This document shows, in pieces, positions 52,271 to 61,326 of a stretch of 64,000 bases of DNA. A program made the translations under genes and the position numbers. The notes beneath the pieces are model-generated. The model was not told where the DNA came from. It did no database searches and saw nothing but the letters and a program-made list of their open reading frames with translations. Origin of the DNA: Kibdelosporangium philippinense (GTDB lineage: Bacteria; Actinomycetota; Actinomycetes; Mycobacteriales; Pseudonocardiaceae); the NCBI RefSeq assembly GCF_021390435.2, contig NZ_JAJVCN010000003.1, positions 2,220,655 through 2,284,654 of the forward strand, in the 5' to 3' direction. The stretch's first letter is position 1. Each line of letters begins with the position of its first letter.

Positions 52271-52942
52271 CTACCGCAGGTGTGCGTCGAACCAGTTGAG
52301 CGTGCGGTGCCACGCCTCGGCCGCGGCCGCCGGATCCGCGTCGAACCGGTGTCCCGCACCGGGATAACGCACGACATTCGTTGCCACGCCCGCGCCGATC
52401 GTCGCATCCCGCAGCTTTTCCACTTCAGTGGAATGGATTACGTCGTCCTGGTCGCCGTAAATGCCCAGCCATGGGCACTTCAGCTCACCGGCGATCTCCA
52501 CGAGCGGCGGCAGCGCCGCGGAAACCGGCTCGATGATGCCACCGGCCCCGACGCTCACGGCCGCGCCGATCGACCGGTTCGCCGCGACCACCATCGCCGC
52601 GGTCCCGCCGAGGTCGAAACCAACAACACCCAGCAGGTCAGCGGTGATCCCGCGCTCGGCGAGCACGGCGAACGCGATGTCGGTGTCGGCCAGCACCGAG
52701 GCAGGCGAAAGCTGTCTGACCTGCTCTTCCTGCGGCAGCGTGCCGTGGTAGATGTGCGGTGCCACCGCGAGCCACCCTTCGGCGGCAAGCGCGCTCACCA
52801 GCAGGCGCACTGTGTCGGTGACGCCGCCGGCCTCGTGCAGCACCACAAGGCCGCCACGGACCACCTGTTCCGGCTCTGCGACGGTCAGCACCGCGGCGCG
52901 ACCATCCTTGAGCTGGAACTTCTCCGTGCGTGTTTCGGTCAT
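52271..52942 (-). CDS. dienelactone hydrolase family protein with Asp at the nucleophile position
   Basis: 223 residues, alpha/beta hydrolase fold. VVLHEAGGVTDTV supplies the oxyanion region, IYGDQDDVIHS the acid and PGAGHRFDAD the His. At the nucleophile elbow the usual GxCxGG reads GFDLGG, so Cys (or Ser) is replaced by Asp. That would suit an ester-intermediate chemistry as in haloalkane dehalogenases, or loss of activity. The ATG at 52942 has GTGGAG just upstream. Probably cytoplasmic. Same strand as aacS, 74 bp before it. Confidence 0.8.
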   Translation of the reverse strand: MTETRTEKFQLKDGRAAVLTVAEPEQVVRGGLVVLHEAGGVTDTVRLLVSALAAEGWLAVAPHIYHGTLPQEEQVRQLSPASVLADTDIAFAVLAERGITADLLGVVGFDLGGTAAMVVAANRSIGAAVSVGAGGIIEPVSAALPPLVEIAGELKCPWLGIYGDQDDVIHSTEVEKLRDATIGAGVATNVVRYPGAGHRFDADPAAAAEAWHRTLNWFDAHLR

Positions 52943-53093
52943 GGCTCCACCCAATCACGTAGGGGTGAACATCAGTCAACGTGACCAACCAGACGAGGCG
53001 TTCACGATAGACCGTCTTGCAAGATGCCGAGATTTCGCATCCAAGTCCAAATGGCAGCGCGTCGCGCCCCGGTAGGGGGTTACCGTTTCCGCT

Positions 53094-54164
53094 GTGGCTG
53101 AACCTGATGTGACGAGTGTCCGACCGAGGGCGGACCTGGCGACACTCCCGTCGTACGTGCCGGGCCGGACGATTCCCGGTGCGATCAAGCTGGCCAGCAA
53201 CGAGGTCCCGGCGGGGCCGCTGCCCAGTGTGGCGAAGGCGATCGCGGAAGCGGCCATGCAGGCCCACCGCTACCCTGACACCGGCGCCGGTGAGCTCACC
53301 GCCCGGCTGGCTGGCAAGCTCGGGGTCGCCGAGGCGCAGGTCGCGGTCGGCAACGGCTCGGTGAGCTTGTGCCAGCAGCTGATCCAGGCGACCTGTACGT
53401 CGCACGACGAGGTGCTGTTCGCGTGGCGGTCGTTCGAGGCCTACCCGATCGTGACGCACGTCGTCGGGGCGAAGCAGGTCCGCGTGCCGTTGACCGGTGA
53501 CCACGCGCTCGACCTCGACGCGATGCTGGCCGCGATCACTCCGCAGACCCGGGTGGCGTTCGTGTGCACGCCGAACAATCCAACTGGGACGATTGTGCAC
53601 AAGGCCGAGCTCGACCGCTTCCTTGACGCTGTGCCGTCCAATGTGCTCGTTGTGCTCGACGAGGCGTACTTCGAGTTCGTCACGGACCCTGACGCTGGCG
53701 ACGGCATCGACCACCTGCGTGAACGCGAGAACATCGCGGTGCTGCGGACGTTCTCCAAGGCGTACGGCCTTGCTGGGCTGCGTGTCGGGTACGCCGTGGC
53801 CTCCGAGGAGATCTCCGACGCGGTCCGCAAGGTCTGCGTGCCGTTCAGCGTCAACCACTTGGCTCAGGCCGCCGCGATCGCCTCGCTGGACGCGGAAGAG
53901 GAGCTGTTCCAGCGAGTCCACGAGATCAAGGGCGAGCGGGACCGCGTCCGCGGCGAGTTGGTCGCGGCTGGCTACGACGTGCCGGAATCCCAGGCGAACT
54001 TCGTGTGGCTGCCGCTCGGCGAGCGCACTGCCGAGTTCAACGAGCACTGCATCGAGCACAAGGTCGTGGTCCGCGCGTTCGTCGGTGACGGCGCCAGGGT
54101 GACGATCGGGACGCCAGAGGAGAACGACGTCTTCCTCACCGCGGCGAAGTCGTTCAGTCGGTAA
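53094..54164 (+). CDS. pat: HisC/Pat-type aromatic amino acid (or histidinol-phosphate) aminotransferase
   Basis: 356 residues, fold type I PLP enzyme. PYVPGRTIPGAIKLASNE-type opening (here SYVPGRTIPGAIKLASNE), NPTGTIV, LDEAYFEFV and the PLP-lysine motif RTFSKAYGLAGLRVGYA are all present. The opening block is that of the actinobacterial Pat subgroup, which transaminates phenylpyruvate and 4-hydroxyphenylpyruvate, the product of TyrA. Overlap of activity with HisC cannot be excluded. GTG start. Its end overlaps the convergent TSUP gene by 11 bp. Confidence 0.88.
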   Translation: MAEPDVTSVRPRADLATLPSYVPGRTIPGAIKLASNEVPAGPLPSVAKAIAEAAMQAHRYPDTGAGELTARLAGKLGVAEAQVAVGNGSVSLCQQLIQATCTSHDEVLFAWRSFEAYPIVTHVVGAKQVRVPLTGDHALDLDAMLAAITPQTRVAFVCTPNNPTGTIVHKAELDRFLDAVPSNVLVVLDEAYFEFVTDPDAGDGIDHLRERENIAVLRTFSKAYGLAGLRVGYAVASEEISDAVRKVCVPFSVNHLAQAAAIASLDAEEELFQRVHEIKGERDRVRGELVAAGYDVPESQANFVWLPLGERTAEFNEHCIEHKVVVRAFVGDGARVTIGTPEENDVFLTAAKSFSR

Positions 54165-54906
54165 CGAGCAGGACCACGGCGACCAGTCCGACCAGGACAA
54201 TCAGCCCGCGCAGGACCACCGGCGGCAGCCTCCGGCCGATCTTGGCCCCGAGGATGCCGCCGGCCGTCGATCCGGCCGCGATCAGCAGCACGACCAGCCA
54301 GTCCACGTCCGCGATCGCCACGAAAACCAGGCCAGCGACCAGGTTCACGCCTGCGGTCAGCACGTTCTTGAGCGCGTTGAGCCGTTGCAGTCCCTCGTCC
54401 ATCAGGATGCCGAGCATTCCGACGAGCAGAACACCTTGCGCCGCACCGAAATAACCGCCGTAAACGCCAGCGCCGTATGCCGCGGCGATCGCGCTGGCGC
54501 CGCCGTGCTCGTGGCGTTCCATCGAAGCGAGCCTGCGTGACAACCACGGCTGCGCCACAACGAGTATCAATGCGATCACAATCAGGATCGGCACGACCGT
54601 CTCGAACACGTCCGGCGACAACACAAGCAGCAGCAAGGCGCCCGTGATGCCGCCGAGCAGCGACGCACCTCCGAGCCGGAGCAAGCGTTTGCGCTGCCCG
54701 GTCAGCTCATAGCGATACCCGATCGCGCCGGCGACTCCGCCCGGCACAAGGCCGATGCTGTTGGACGCGTTGGCAACCACGGGCGGGTAACCGAGCGCGA
54801 GCAGCACAGGGAACGTGATCAAGGTGCCGGATCCGACCACTGTGTTGATCGCCCCGGCGCACACGCCGGCCACCGCGATCACTGCGGCTTCGAGGGGAGT
54901 CATCAC
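54154..54906 (-). CDS. TSUP family (TauE/SafE) membrane transporter
   Basis: 250 residues with about eight membrane helices. The two TSUP repeats begin AGAINTVVGSGTLITFPVLLALG and AGVYGGYFGAAQGVLLVGMLG, whose glycine-rich patterns are the family mark. GTG start at 54906 or ATG one codon later. These proteins move sulphite, sulphoacetate and similar organosulphur anions; the substrate here is unknown. Confidence 0.88.
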   Translation of the reverse strand: MMTPLEAAVIAVAGVCAGAINTVVGSGTLITFPVLLALGYPPVVANASNSIGLVPGGVAGAIGYRYELTGQRKRLLRLGGASLLGGITGALLLLVLSPDVFETVVPILIVIALILVVAQPWLSRRLASMERHEHGGASAIAAAYGAGVYGGYFGAAQGVLLVGMLGILMDEGLQRLNALKNVLTAGVNLVAGLVFVAIADVDWLVVLLIAAGSTAGGILGAKIGRRLPPVVLRGLIVLVGLVAVVLLVTD

Positions 54907-55011
54907 GGGGATCGTGACACGTCAACTGGGCGTTCGAGTGGCCGACGTCGTGTGGATCACCGAAGATGTCCGCATACCTATACGGAGAGTGACCACCAGG
55001 ATGTGATCTGC

Positions 55012-56073
55012 ATGCGCGCGTCGATCTTCACGGTTGGAGTGATCACGCTCGCCGCAACCCTGACCAGCCCGGCAAGCGCCGACGCCACCAGGGCGGTCAG
55101 TTATCGCGGATACGAACTGACCGTGCCCGCGGACTGGCCGGTGGTCGATCTGGCCAAGAACCCGACCGAGTGCGTGCGCTTCGACCGCAACGCGGTGTAC
55201 CTCGGCAAACCCGGAGCGGATCAGCGGTGCGCGGCCGGGATGGGGCCCGTCGTCGATGCCGTGCTGATCGAACCGGTCGGTGAGCAGACCCGCGTGACCG
55301 TGACCGGAGATCGTTACGCCGCGATGGCCACCCGTGTCGAGGAGGCCGTTGCGCCAGCGAAGGTCCGCACGGTCCAGCCCGGTGTCTACACAGGACTCGG
55401 CTTCGACGCGTGCGCGGCGCCTTCGCAAAGCGCGATGGACGCGTGGCACGGCGGATCACAGTTCCGGGCAATCGGTGTGTACATCGGCGGCATCCACCGC
55501 GCGTGCGCGCAGCCGAACCTCACCCCCGGCTGGGTTGGCAACCAGGTCAACAAGGGCTGGCACCTGATCCCCACTTACGTTGGCCTGCAAGCGCCTTGCA
55601 CCTCGTTCCGGCACAAGCTCGACCTGAACACGGATGTCGCCCGTAAGCAAGGCAGGGAAGGAGCCTCCGACGCGATCGGACACGCGGCACGCCTCGGGAT
55701 GAACCCGGGAACGGTGATCTACAACGACATGGAGGCGTACAACATCGGCGACGAGCCGTGCAGTGCGGCTGTGATGTCGTTCCTGAGCGGGTGGACGGAC
55801 CAGTTGCGGGAACGCGGTTATCGTTCCGGCGTCTACAGCAGTGCGGGTTCCGGAATCACGGATCTGTTGCGCAACCACGACAATCGCGCCTACTCACGGC
55901 CTGATCACGTCTGGTTCGCCTGGTGGAACGGCCAGGCGAATGTGGACGGTGGAAAGTTCCTGCCGGACAACCGATGGACCGGCGCCCGGATCCACCAGTT
56001 CCTCGGTGGTCACGACGAGTCGTACAACAACGTGACGATCAACATCGACAGCAACTTTCTCGATCTCAAGTAG
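55012..56073 (+). CDS. secreted Rv2525c-like glycoside-hydrolase-like (DUF1906) protein
   Basis: 353 residues. Signal peptide 1-25 (ends SPASA). After a 110-residue N-terminal region comes the Rv2525c-like TIM-barrel domain. It begins GLGFDACAAPSQSAMDAWHG and continues IGVYIGGIHRACAQPNLTP, GWHLIPTYVGLQAPC, VIYNDMEAYNIGDEPC (acidic DxE) and NVTINIDSNFLDLK. Proteins of this family are exported, and M. tuberculosis Rv2525c is linked to cell-wall integrity; the hydrolytic activity is unproven. Its end overlaps the polyprenyl synthase gene by 8 bp. Confidence 0.87.
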   Translation: MRASIFTVGVITLAATLTSPASADATRAVSYRGYELTVPADWPVVDLAKNPTECVRFDRNAVYLGKPGADQRCAAGMGPVVDAVLIEPVGEQTRVTVTGDRYAAMATRVEEAVAPAKVRTVQPGVYTGLGFDACAAPSQSAMDAWHGGSQFRAIGVYIGGIHRACAQPNLTPGWVGNQVNKGWHLIPTYVGLQAPCTSFRHKLDLNTDVARKQGREGASDAIGHAARLGMNPGTVIYNDMEAYNIGDEPCSAAVMSFLSGWTDQLRERGYRSGVYSSAGSGITDLLRNHDNRAYSRPDHVWFAWWNGQANVDGGKFLPDNRWTGARIHQFLGGHDESYNNVTINIDSNFLDLK

Positions 56074-57061
56074 TTCGGCCGGTGGCGAAGTCGCACAACT
56101 CGAAAAGGGCTGTCCTCGCTGGGATGTTCGGCAGCTCGTAGAGCATGTCCTTGGCACGCTGGACATGCCGGTCCGCCTCCTGCCGGGCGCGCTCAAGGCC
56201 TGGTGATACGCGCAGGATGGCCAGCACGTGGGCTCGTTGGGCGTCATCGGTGATCGGCTCGGCAACCAGCTGTGCGATGTCCGGATCATGCTCGATCGCG
56301 TAGAGCACCGGCAGCGTCACGATTCCCTCGCGCAGGTCGGTACCTGGCGCTTTGCCGAGATCGCGCTCGGCGGCCTCGATGTCGAGGAGGTCGTCGGCGA
56401 TCTGGAACGCCATGCCGAGCACTTCGCCGTACTGCTCCAAAGTGTCGATCACAGTGCGATCCGCGCCGGCGACCATGCCGCCGAGCCGGATGGACATCGA
56501 GATCAGCGATGCCGATTTGTCCGACATGACCCGAAGGCAGTGTCCGATTTTGTCCACACCCGGTTGCGGGCCAATGGTTTCGGCCATCTGGCCGCGAACG
56601 AGTCGGCCGAGTGTACGAACTTGCAGGCGTAGCGCGGCATCGCCGAGATCCGCGCCCAGATCCGCCGCCCTGGCCAGCAAATAGTCACCGAGCAACACCG
56701 CGACCGTGTTGTTCCACCTGGTGTTCGCGGTGACGGCACCGTGCCGGATGCGTGCTTCGTCCATCACATCGTCGTGGTAGAGCGTCGCGGCATGGACGAG
56801 TTCGGCCACAACCGCCGCGTCAAGCACGCTTTCCGTACGTGAGTCACCGAATTGCGCGCCCAGCAACACCATCATCGGGCGAAACCGCTTGCCACCTGCG
56901 TCGATCAGGTGCGTCGCGGCTCGGGACAGGAAAGCATTCTGCGGATCCCGCAACGTTTCCCGCAGCCGGTCCTCCACTTGGACCAGTCGCGTGCGCAGCG
57001 CGGCCGCCAGTTCCGCGTCGATCGCTTCCATGATCGTTCTGGCGCCGGTGGTTGTGTTCAT
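56066..57061 (-). CDS. trans-polyprenyl diphosphate synthase
   Basis: 331 residues. First Asp-rich motif LYHDDVMDEARIRHG, GGKRFRPM substrate-binding region, second motif FQIADDLLDIEAAERDLGKAPGTDL. The product length is set by residues just before the first motif (AELVHAATL), which lack bulky residues. That fits a medium-to-long chain synthase (for example hepta- to nonaprenyl, menaquinone side chain). Start is the ATG at 57061; a GTG three codons upstream is possible. No menaquinone genes are adjacent. Confidence 0.9.
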   Translation of the reverse strand: MNTTTGARTIMEAIDAELAAALRTRLVQVEDRLRETLRDPQNAFLSRAATHLIDAGGKRFRPMMVLLGAQFGDSRTESVLDAAVVAELVHAATLYHDDVMDEARIRHGAVTANTRWNNTVAVLLGDYLLARAADLGADLGDAALRLQVRTLGRLVRGQMAETIGPQPGVDKIGHCLRVMSDKSASLISMSIRLGGMVAGADRTVIDTLEQYGEVLGMAFQIADDLLDIEAAERDLGKAPGTDLREGIVTLPVLYAIEHDPDIAQLVAEPITDDAQRAHVLAILRVSPGLERARQEADRHVQRAKDMLYELPNIPARTALFELCDFATGRTT

Positions 57062-57202
57062 AGCGTTCACGGTCGCTTTGCCGCAGGTCCCGGCACATCG
57101 ACCGGCAGAGCGAGGCAAATCCCTCTCAGGAGGGAGTTCCGCGATGTAACACCGGGACCCCCACCGGGGATCTGACCGGTAACCGAACCGGTTAGGACAG
57201 CT

Positions 57203-57637
57203 ATGAGTGGCAGACCGTGGAACTGGGTCGCCGCAGGCACGGCCGCTGCCGCGGTCGTTGGTGCGGTGTTGCTGCAGAACACGTCGAGCGTCAGCAGCTT
57301 TGTCTCCGAGCCGTTCGCGACTGTCGACTACAAGCCTGATGTCGGCAGTCCGATCCTCGTGACGCCAACAGTGGACGCGACAACCGTGCGTCAGACACCG
57401 GCGCCGACGCCGCCGAAACAGACAAGCGCGGCGCCGAAGCCCGTGCACGAGTCGACGCGGCTCGACGCGGCGGAGCCGACGAAGTGGACCATCACGATCC
57501 CGATTCCCGACTTCGAGCCGTTCTTCCCGGATTGTGAGACCGCGAAAATGCTTGGCAAGGCACCGATTCGGCGTGGTGAACCGGGTTATCGGGAAGGCCT
57601 CGACCGGGATCGGGACGGCGTCGCCTGCGAGCGATAG
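57203..57637 (+). CDS. exported protein with C-terminal Excalibur calcium-binding domain
   Basis: 144 residues. N-terminal hydrophobic segment 9-24 (signal or anchor), Pro/Thr-rich linker, then the Excalibur domain at about 108-144: FPDCETAKMLGKAPI through YREGLDRDRDGVACER. The DxDxDG calcium loop and paired cysteines are intact. In the 142 bp upstream, CCGGTAACC and AACCGGTTA form an inverted-repeat-like region that may be an operator. Function unknown; these domains occur on surface or secreted nuclease-like proteins. Confidence 0.82.
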   Translation: MSGRPWNWVAAGTAAAAVVGAVLLQNTSSVSSFVSEPFATVDYKPDVGSPILVTPTVDATTVRQTPAPTPPKQTSAAPKPVHESTRLDAAEPTKWTITIPIPDFEPFFPDCETAKMLGKAPIRRGEPGYREGLDRDRDGVACER

Positions 57638-57692
57638 ACGTATAGCGAAGCTACTTATGTAACGAGCTACGGCGGATCGGCTACATGCAGGT

Positions 57693-57989
57693 GTGACGAC
57701 GGAGTCGAAGACAGCAGCGTGGATGCTCGGCATTGTCGCCGTGGTCGCGATTTTCCTGACTTTCTCCTTCGAGGACAGCGAAGCGGCGTCGACGATCCCA
57801 GGTGACCTGCCCGGCAAGACCGCCGTGGTCGCAGACAACCAGCTCAGGAAACTGGGATTCGCCAACATCATGTACATGTCGGATATCGGCGGCTCGGCCG
57901 TTGTTCGTCCGGAATGGACGGTTGTCTCGGTCGAAGGCGCCGGTCAGACCGTCGAACTCGACGCGTGGATCACCGTCAGGGTGCGGTGA
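57693..57989 (+). CDS. small membrane-anchored PASTA-like protein
   Basis: 98 residues. A single helix at 8-23, then one PASTA-like fold: LPGKTAVVADNQLRKLGFAN, a middle strand pair, and a late VVSVEGAGQTVELDAWITV. The GTG start at 57693 has no strong ribosome binding site. PASTA domains bind muropeptides or beta-lactams in other proteins; here the domain stands alone. Its end overlaps the convergent gene by 14 bp. Confidence 0.65.
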   Translation: MTTESKTAAWMLGIVAVVAIFLTFSFEDSEAASTIPGDLPGKTAVVADNQLRKLGFANIMYMSDIGGSAVVRPEWTVVSVEGAGQTVELDAWITVRVR

Positions 57990-59112
57990 ACACGGCCGCG
58001 AGGACGCCGAGCGTCGCCCAGTCGGCGTGTCCGTTGTCCAGAATCTCCCCATAGGTACGCACTTCGACGAAAGTGCGTTCGGAGTCCTCGAAGACACCGT
58101 GCGGTCCCGGGTTCGCCCGCAGCTGGGTGATCTCCTCGTCGGTCAGCTCGACTGAGAAGACATGCACACGATGGGCGGACAGTGTGGCAATTACTTGCCG
58201 CACTTGGCTTTGCCGCAACCGGTCGACGTGCACCTGCAGCCCGGTCTCCTCGGCGAGTTCGTCGACCGCCTGCGTGACCGGTTGGCCTTGCAGCACTCCC
58301 CCGCCGGGCAGCTCGTGCACGTAGCCGTCGATCGAGCACGCGGGTGACCGGAACTCCCGTACCAGCACGACTTCGTTGTCCCGGACTGTTTCACCTGGAC
58401 GGTAGGCCACAATGGACACTACGTCCGGGCGGCCGAGCACGATCTCGTTGCGCTTCTCCCGGTTCTCCGCGCCGACCCGCATCCGCGCGTGGAAGGCCCA
58501 GAGGAATTGCCGGTGGATGAACAGCAAACGACCGTCCAGCAAGACGTTTCCCGCTTGCTGCTGCATGGAAAGCCAGTTGCGGAACGTCGGAATCCGCCAC
58601 GCCAGCAAGGGAACGTGCCGTTCACCATCGCGTCGGTGCGCGCCATTGCCAAGCAGCGCAAGGGTTGCGCGGACCGTTTCGGGCAACGTCGCGGTCACCT
58701 GCGCGCCTCGTTGCCTTGCGTGGTGCTGCATGTAGCGCACGTGCTGCGCGTTCTCCGGTGCACCGAGCACGATCCGGCCGGAGGACTCGTACCGGCCGAA
58801 CTCGATGTTCGTGGTCAGTCCCGGCAGCGTGGACATTTCCCTTGGCACCCAGAAGAGAATGCCGTCGGCCGCGTCCAGCCACCGCTCCTCCCAAGCGATC
58901 TGGTCGTCGTACGACGGATATCTTGTGCCGTCCGGTGGTTCCGGCACGAATACGACCAGGGTGATGGGTTTCGTCCACTGCTGCTCGATCTCGGCGAGCG
59001 CCTCCGGCCGCCAGCTGCGCACGTCGTCGCGGCGAGGCGTTGGACCGGCAAGGAAGATCGACGCGTCCCACGCGTCCGGCGGTTCTTGTCCCGCGTAAAC
59101 GACCTTGATCAC
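57976..59112 (-). CDS. nucleoside 2-deoxyribosyltransferase-like / Nudix fusion protein
   Basis: 378 residues. Residues 1-130 look like a nucleoside 2-deoxyribosyltransferase: DASIFLAGPTPR, WEERWLDAADGILFWVPRE and LTTNIEFGRYES with the probable catalytic Glu. After a linker, residues about 230-378 form a Nudix-like domain (VLVREFRSP, HELPGGGVLQGQP, AVDELAEETGLQ). In the Nudix box the first Glu is Gly and the Arg is Asp, so hydrolysis may be weak or altered. The GTG start overlaps the methyltransferase stop by 4 bp. The fusion suggests salvage, surveillance or modification of nucleotides. Confidence 0.82.
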   Translation of the reverse strand: MIKVVYAGQEPPDAWDASIFLAGPTPRRDDVRSWRPEALAEIEQQWTKPITLVVFVPEPPDGTRYPSYDDQIAWEERWLDAADGILFWVPREMSTLPGLTTNIEFGRYESSGRIVLGAPENAQHVRYMQHHARQRGAQVTATLPETVRATLALLGNGAHRRDGERHVPLLAWRIPTFRNWLSMQQQAGNVLLDGRLLFIHRQFLWAFHARMRVGAENREKRNEIVLGRPDVVSIVAYRPGETVRDNEVVLVREFRSPACSIDGYVHELPGGGVLQGQPVTQAVDELAEETGLQVHVDRLRQSQVRQVIATLSAHRVHVFSVELTDEEITQLRANPGPHGVFEDSERTFVEVRTYGEILDNGHADWATLGVLAAVFTAP

Positions 59113-60122
59113 GCCGGTTTCCTTGCGACGAGGGCACTGTAGCCCGCGGTGGTCGGCCGCAGATGGACGTCCTCGAACCCGATCGGGCCAAGGATCTCGG
59201 CCAGCTCAGGCGTCGAGTAGCACTTGCCCGCGGTTTTCAGCATCATCCGGACCGAGAACTCGGCCTGCCGCAACGGTCCCGACTTGGTATCGTCGAGGTG
59301 CATGTCGTGATCGACAAGAACACCGCCCGGCGGCAGCGCGGCGAACGAGGCCGCAGCGAACTTGCCGATACTTTCGGCGTCCCAGTCGTGCCAGACGTTC
59401 GAGTACAGGTGCAGATCGAACCCGGATGGCAGCTCGCCGAACATGTCGCCGCCGATCGCGTCCACCCGGTCGGACAGGCCGCGCGCGGCAATCGATTCGC
59501 GGGTGAAGTCGACAACCGACGGCAGATCGAGCACAGCGGCCGTCGTGCCAGGCAGGGCTTGCACGAGTGAGCAGGCGTAGATCCCGGAACTTCCGCCGAT
59601 ATCAAGGATTCTGGACACCACGCCGATGGCACTGAGCACCTCGCCGAGCGCGGGGCTGAGGTAGGCGCCCCGCGCGTTCATCGCGGCCGCGAACGAGTCG
59701 GCGAATTCCTTCTCCGACATGCGGTTGATCCAGTCGTCGCCGTCGCTTTCCCACGGCGCGGGCTGCCCGGTCCTGAGCACCTGGCCGACTTCCCTGCAGC
59801 CCGGCCGGGTGCTCACGGTTCGCGCGTAGTGCCGCAGGTCGATGCTGGAATCCGCCTGCAAATACCGTGCTGCCGGCTCGGCCACCCGGACGGCGCCGCC
59901 CGGCAGACGTTCGAGAAGTCCCAGCGCCGCAAGGTAAGTCAGCGTGACATCCGCGCCCCGCTCGTCGATCTCGAGCATTTCGCTGAGCTGGCGCGCGGTT
60001 GTCGCCTCCCGCTCGGCCAGCCGGGTAAAGATGTCGAACTCCGTCACCACCGCGACGAACAGATCAGTCGCGTACGTGCTGTTCACCAATCCGACGATGT
60101 CGCCGGGCCCCAGTACCGTCAT
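59109..60122 (-). CDS. SAM-dependent O-methyltransferase-like protein
   Basis: 337 residues. An N-terminal dimerisation winged-helix (ATTARQLSEMLEIDERGADVTL and YLAALGLLERLPGG) precedes a class I methyltransferase. Motif I is ILDIGGSSGIYACSL, followed by AAVLDLPSVVD, GGDMFGELPSGFDLHLYSNV and LPPGGVLVDHDMHL. It resembles acetylserotonin/small-molecule O-methyltransferases (PF00891). Start ATG at 60122. Second gene of a three-gene operon, translationally coupled to the deoxyribosyltransferase-Nudix gene. Confidence 0.88.
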   Translation of the reverse strand: MTVLGPGDIVGLVNSTYATDLFVAVVTEFDIFTRLAEREATTARQLSEMLEIDERGADVTLTYLAALGLLERLPGGAVRVAEPAARYLQADSSIDLRHYARTVSTRPGCREVGQVLRTGQPAPWESDGDDWINRMSEKEFADSFAAAMNARGAYLSPALGEVLSAIGVVSRILDIGGSSGIYACSLVQALPGTTAAVLDLPSVVDFTRESIAARGLSDRVDAIGGDMFGELPSGFDLHLYSNVWHDWDAESIGKFAAASFAALPPGGVLVDHDMHLDDTKSGPLRQAEFSVRMMLKTAGKCYSTPELAEILGPIGFEDVHLRPTTAGYSALVARKPA

Positions 60123-60161
60123 ACAGTGATCTTTGCCGCCAAACCCGGGACGGCGCAATGC

Positions 60162-60497
60162 TCAGCCGACTTCTTCAACTACGCTCGTACCTTCGCCATC
60201 GCGGGACTCCCATTGCCATTTCTCGGCGAGCCGCAGGCGGCCATCCGGCAAGGTTTCGATCGTCGACACACAGTGCCCGGTATTCGTCTCGCCGACTGTA
60301 TTCAGTTGCGCGTACCGAAATTCCAGCCGGTCGCCGGTCCTGGTGCCGACCAGGTAGCCACGCCTGACCCTGCCACCGGAGTACTCGGCCCAGACCTCGC
60401 CGTCTTCCTCGTGGTACGTGAACAACGTGGTGGCCTCGACCTCACCACCGACGGTATCGGCGACCGCCCGGAACTGACGACCGTCAAGACTCTGCAC
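60162..60497 (-). CDS. small beta-rich protein of unknown function
   Basis: 111 residues, mostly beta strands: DTVGGEVEATTLFTYHEEDG, VWAEYSGGRVRRGYLVGTRT and GRLRLAEKWQWESRDGEG. It matches a small family sometimes called n-acetylglutamate synthase in databases; I see no acetyltransferase motif, so that name is doubtful. AAAGGAGTG lies 7 nt before the GTG start. First gene of the operon, 39 bp before the methyltransferase. Confidence 0.75.
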   Translation of the reverse strand: MQSLDGRQFRAVADTVGGEVEATTLFTYHEEDGEVWAEYSGGRVRRGYLVGTRTGDRLEFRYAQLNTVGETNTGHCVSTIETLPDGRLRLAEKWQWESRDGEGTSVVEEVG

Positions 60498-60759
60498 GTT
60501 CCTGCACTCCTTTGCCGTAACCCCGGGGCCAGCCTACTCAAGGCCTGATATTTCGGACTGCAAGATTTGCGCAAGCCAAGCCTGGTATCGCATTTCGATC
60601 CTCATTCACGGCCACATTCGTGCCGGAGTTGCGCGGCCGTTCATTCCGGATTTGCCGGAATTTCGGACTCCACAGTGGACGCCCAGTCGGTGCACCAGGG
60701 CGAACAAGTCTGCCCGCGCGGCAGTCGGAACGGGATGAGCGGGCGGTTAGCCTGGCAAG

Positions 60760-61221
60760 GTGACCGCTGAACCCCGTTGGTTGACTGACACAGAACTACG
60801 TTCCTGGCGCGCGTACGTGGTCGGCAGTGAGCGCCTGCGCCAGCGCCTCAACACGGAGTTGCAAGACGGCCACAACTTGCCGCTGGCCGACTACGAGGTG
60901 CTGGTGCGCCTGTCGGAGCAAGACGAAGGCCGCATGCGGATGACACAGCTCGCCGACGAAGTAGCCCAGTCGAAAAGCAGGCTCTCCCACCAGATCTCCC
61001 GCCTGGAGGCAGCGGGCCTCGTCCGCCGGACCCATTGCCCCAACGACGCCCGCGGCATCCTGGCCGAGATCACCCCGCACGGCATGGAACAGCTGCGCAT
61101 CGCGGCACCCACGCATGTCGAGGGCGTCCGTGACCACCTGATCGACCTGATCAGTGCGGAGGAACGAGCAGTACTGGCCACCGTGTTCGAGCGGGTGCTC
61201 ACTCACCTCGACCAAACCTGA
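60760..61221 (+). CDS. MarR family transcriptional regulator
   Basis: 153 residues. Winged helix at about 50-105: LADYEVLVRLSEQDEGRM, TQLADEVAQSKSRLSHQISR (recognition helix) and GLVRRTHCPNDARGILAEIT (wing with the conserved Asp-Arg). A dimerisation helix runs to the end. GTG start at 60760. The 262 bp between it and the divergent operon at 60497 could hold a shared control region, but no palindrome stood out. Confidence 0.88.
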   Translation: MTAEPRWLTDTELRSWRAYVVGSERLRQRLNTELQDGHNLPLADYEVLVRLSEQDEGRMRMTQLADEVAQSKSRLSHQISRLEAAGLVRRTHCPNDARGILAEITPHGMEQLRIAAPTHVEGVRDHLIDLISAEERAVLATVFERVLTHLDQT

Positions 61222-61239
61222 ATTGATAGGCTCTCCGGC

Positions 61240-61326
61240 GGTAGCGTGTCCGAGCGGCCGAAGGAACATGTCTTGAAAACATGAGAGGGTTCACGCCCTC
61301 CGTGGGTTCGAATCCCACCGCTACCG
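61240..61326 (+). tRNA. tRNA-Ser(TGA)
   Basis: 87 nt without CCA. Acceptor GGTAGCG/CGCTACC, discriminator G, identical to that of tRNA-Ser(CGA) at 1358. The anticodon loop CTTGAAA in stem CATGT/ACATG gives TGA. Two toxin-antitoxin loci lie just downstream, a position typical of integrated DNA at tRNA genes. No repeat of the tRNA 3' end was found within the window. Confidence 0.95.

Noticed and set aside
60162..60497. N-acetylglutamate synthase annotation
   Set aside because: No GNAT or kinase-like motif is visible in the 111 residues; only the small beta-rich family resemblance is supported.
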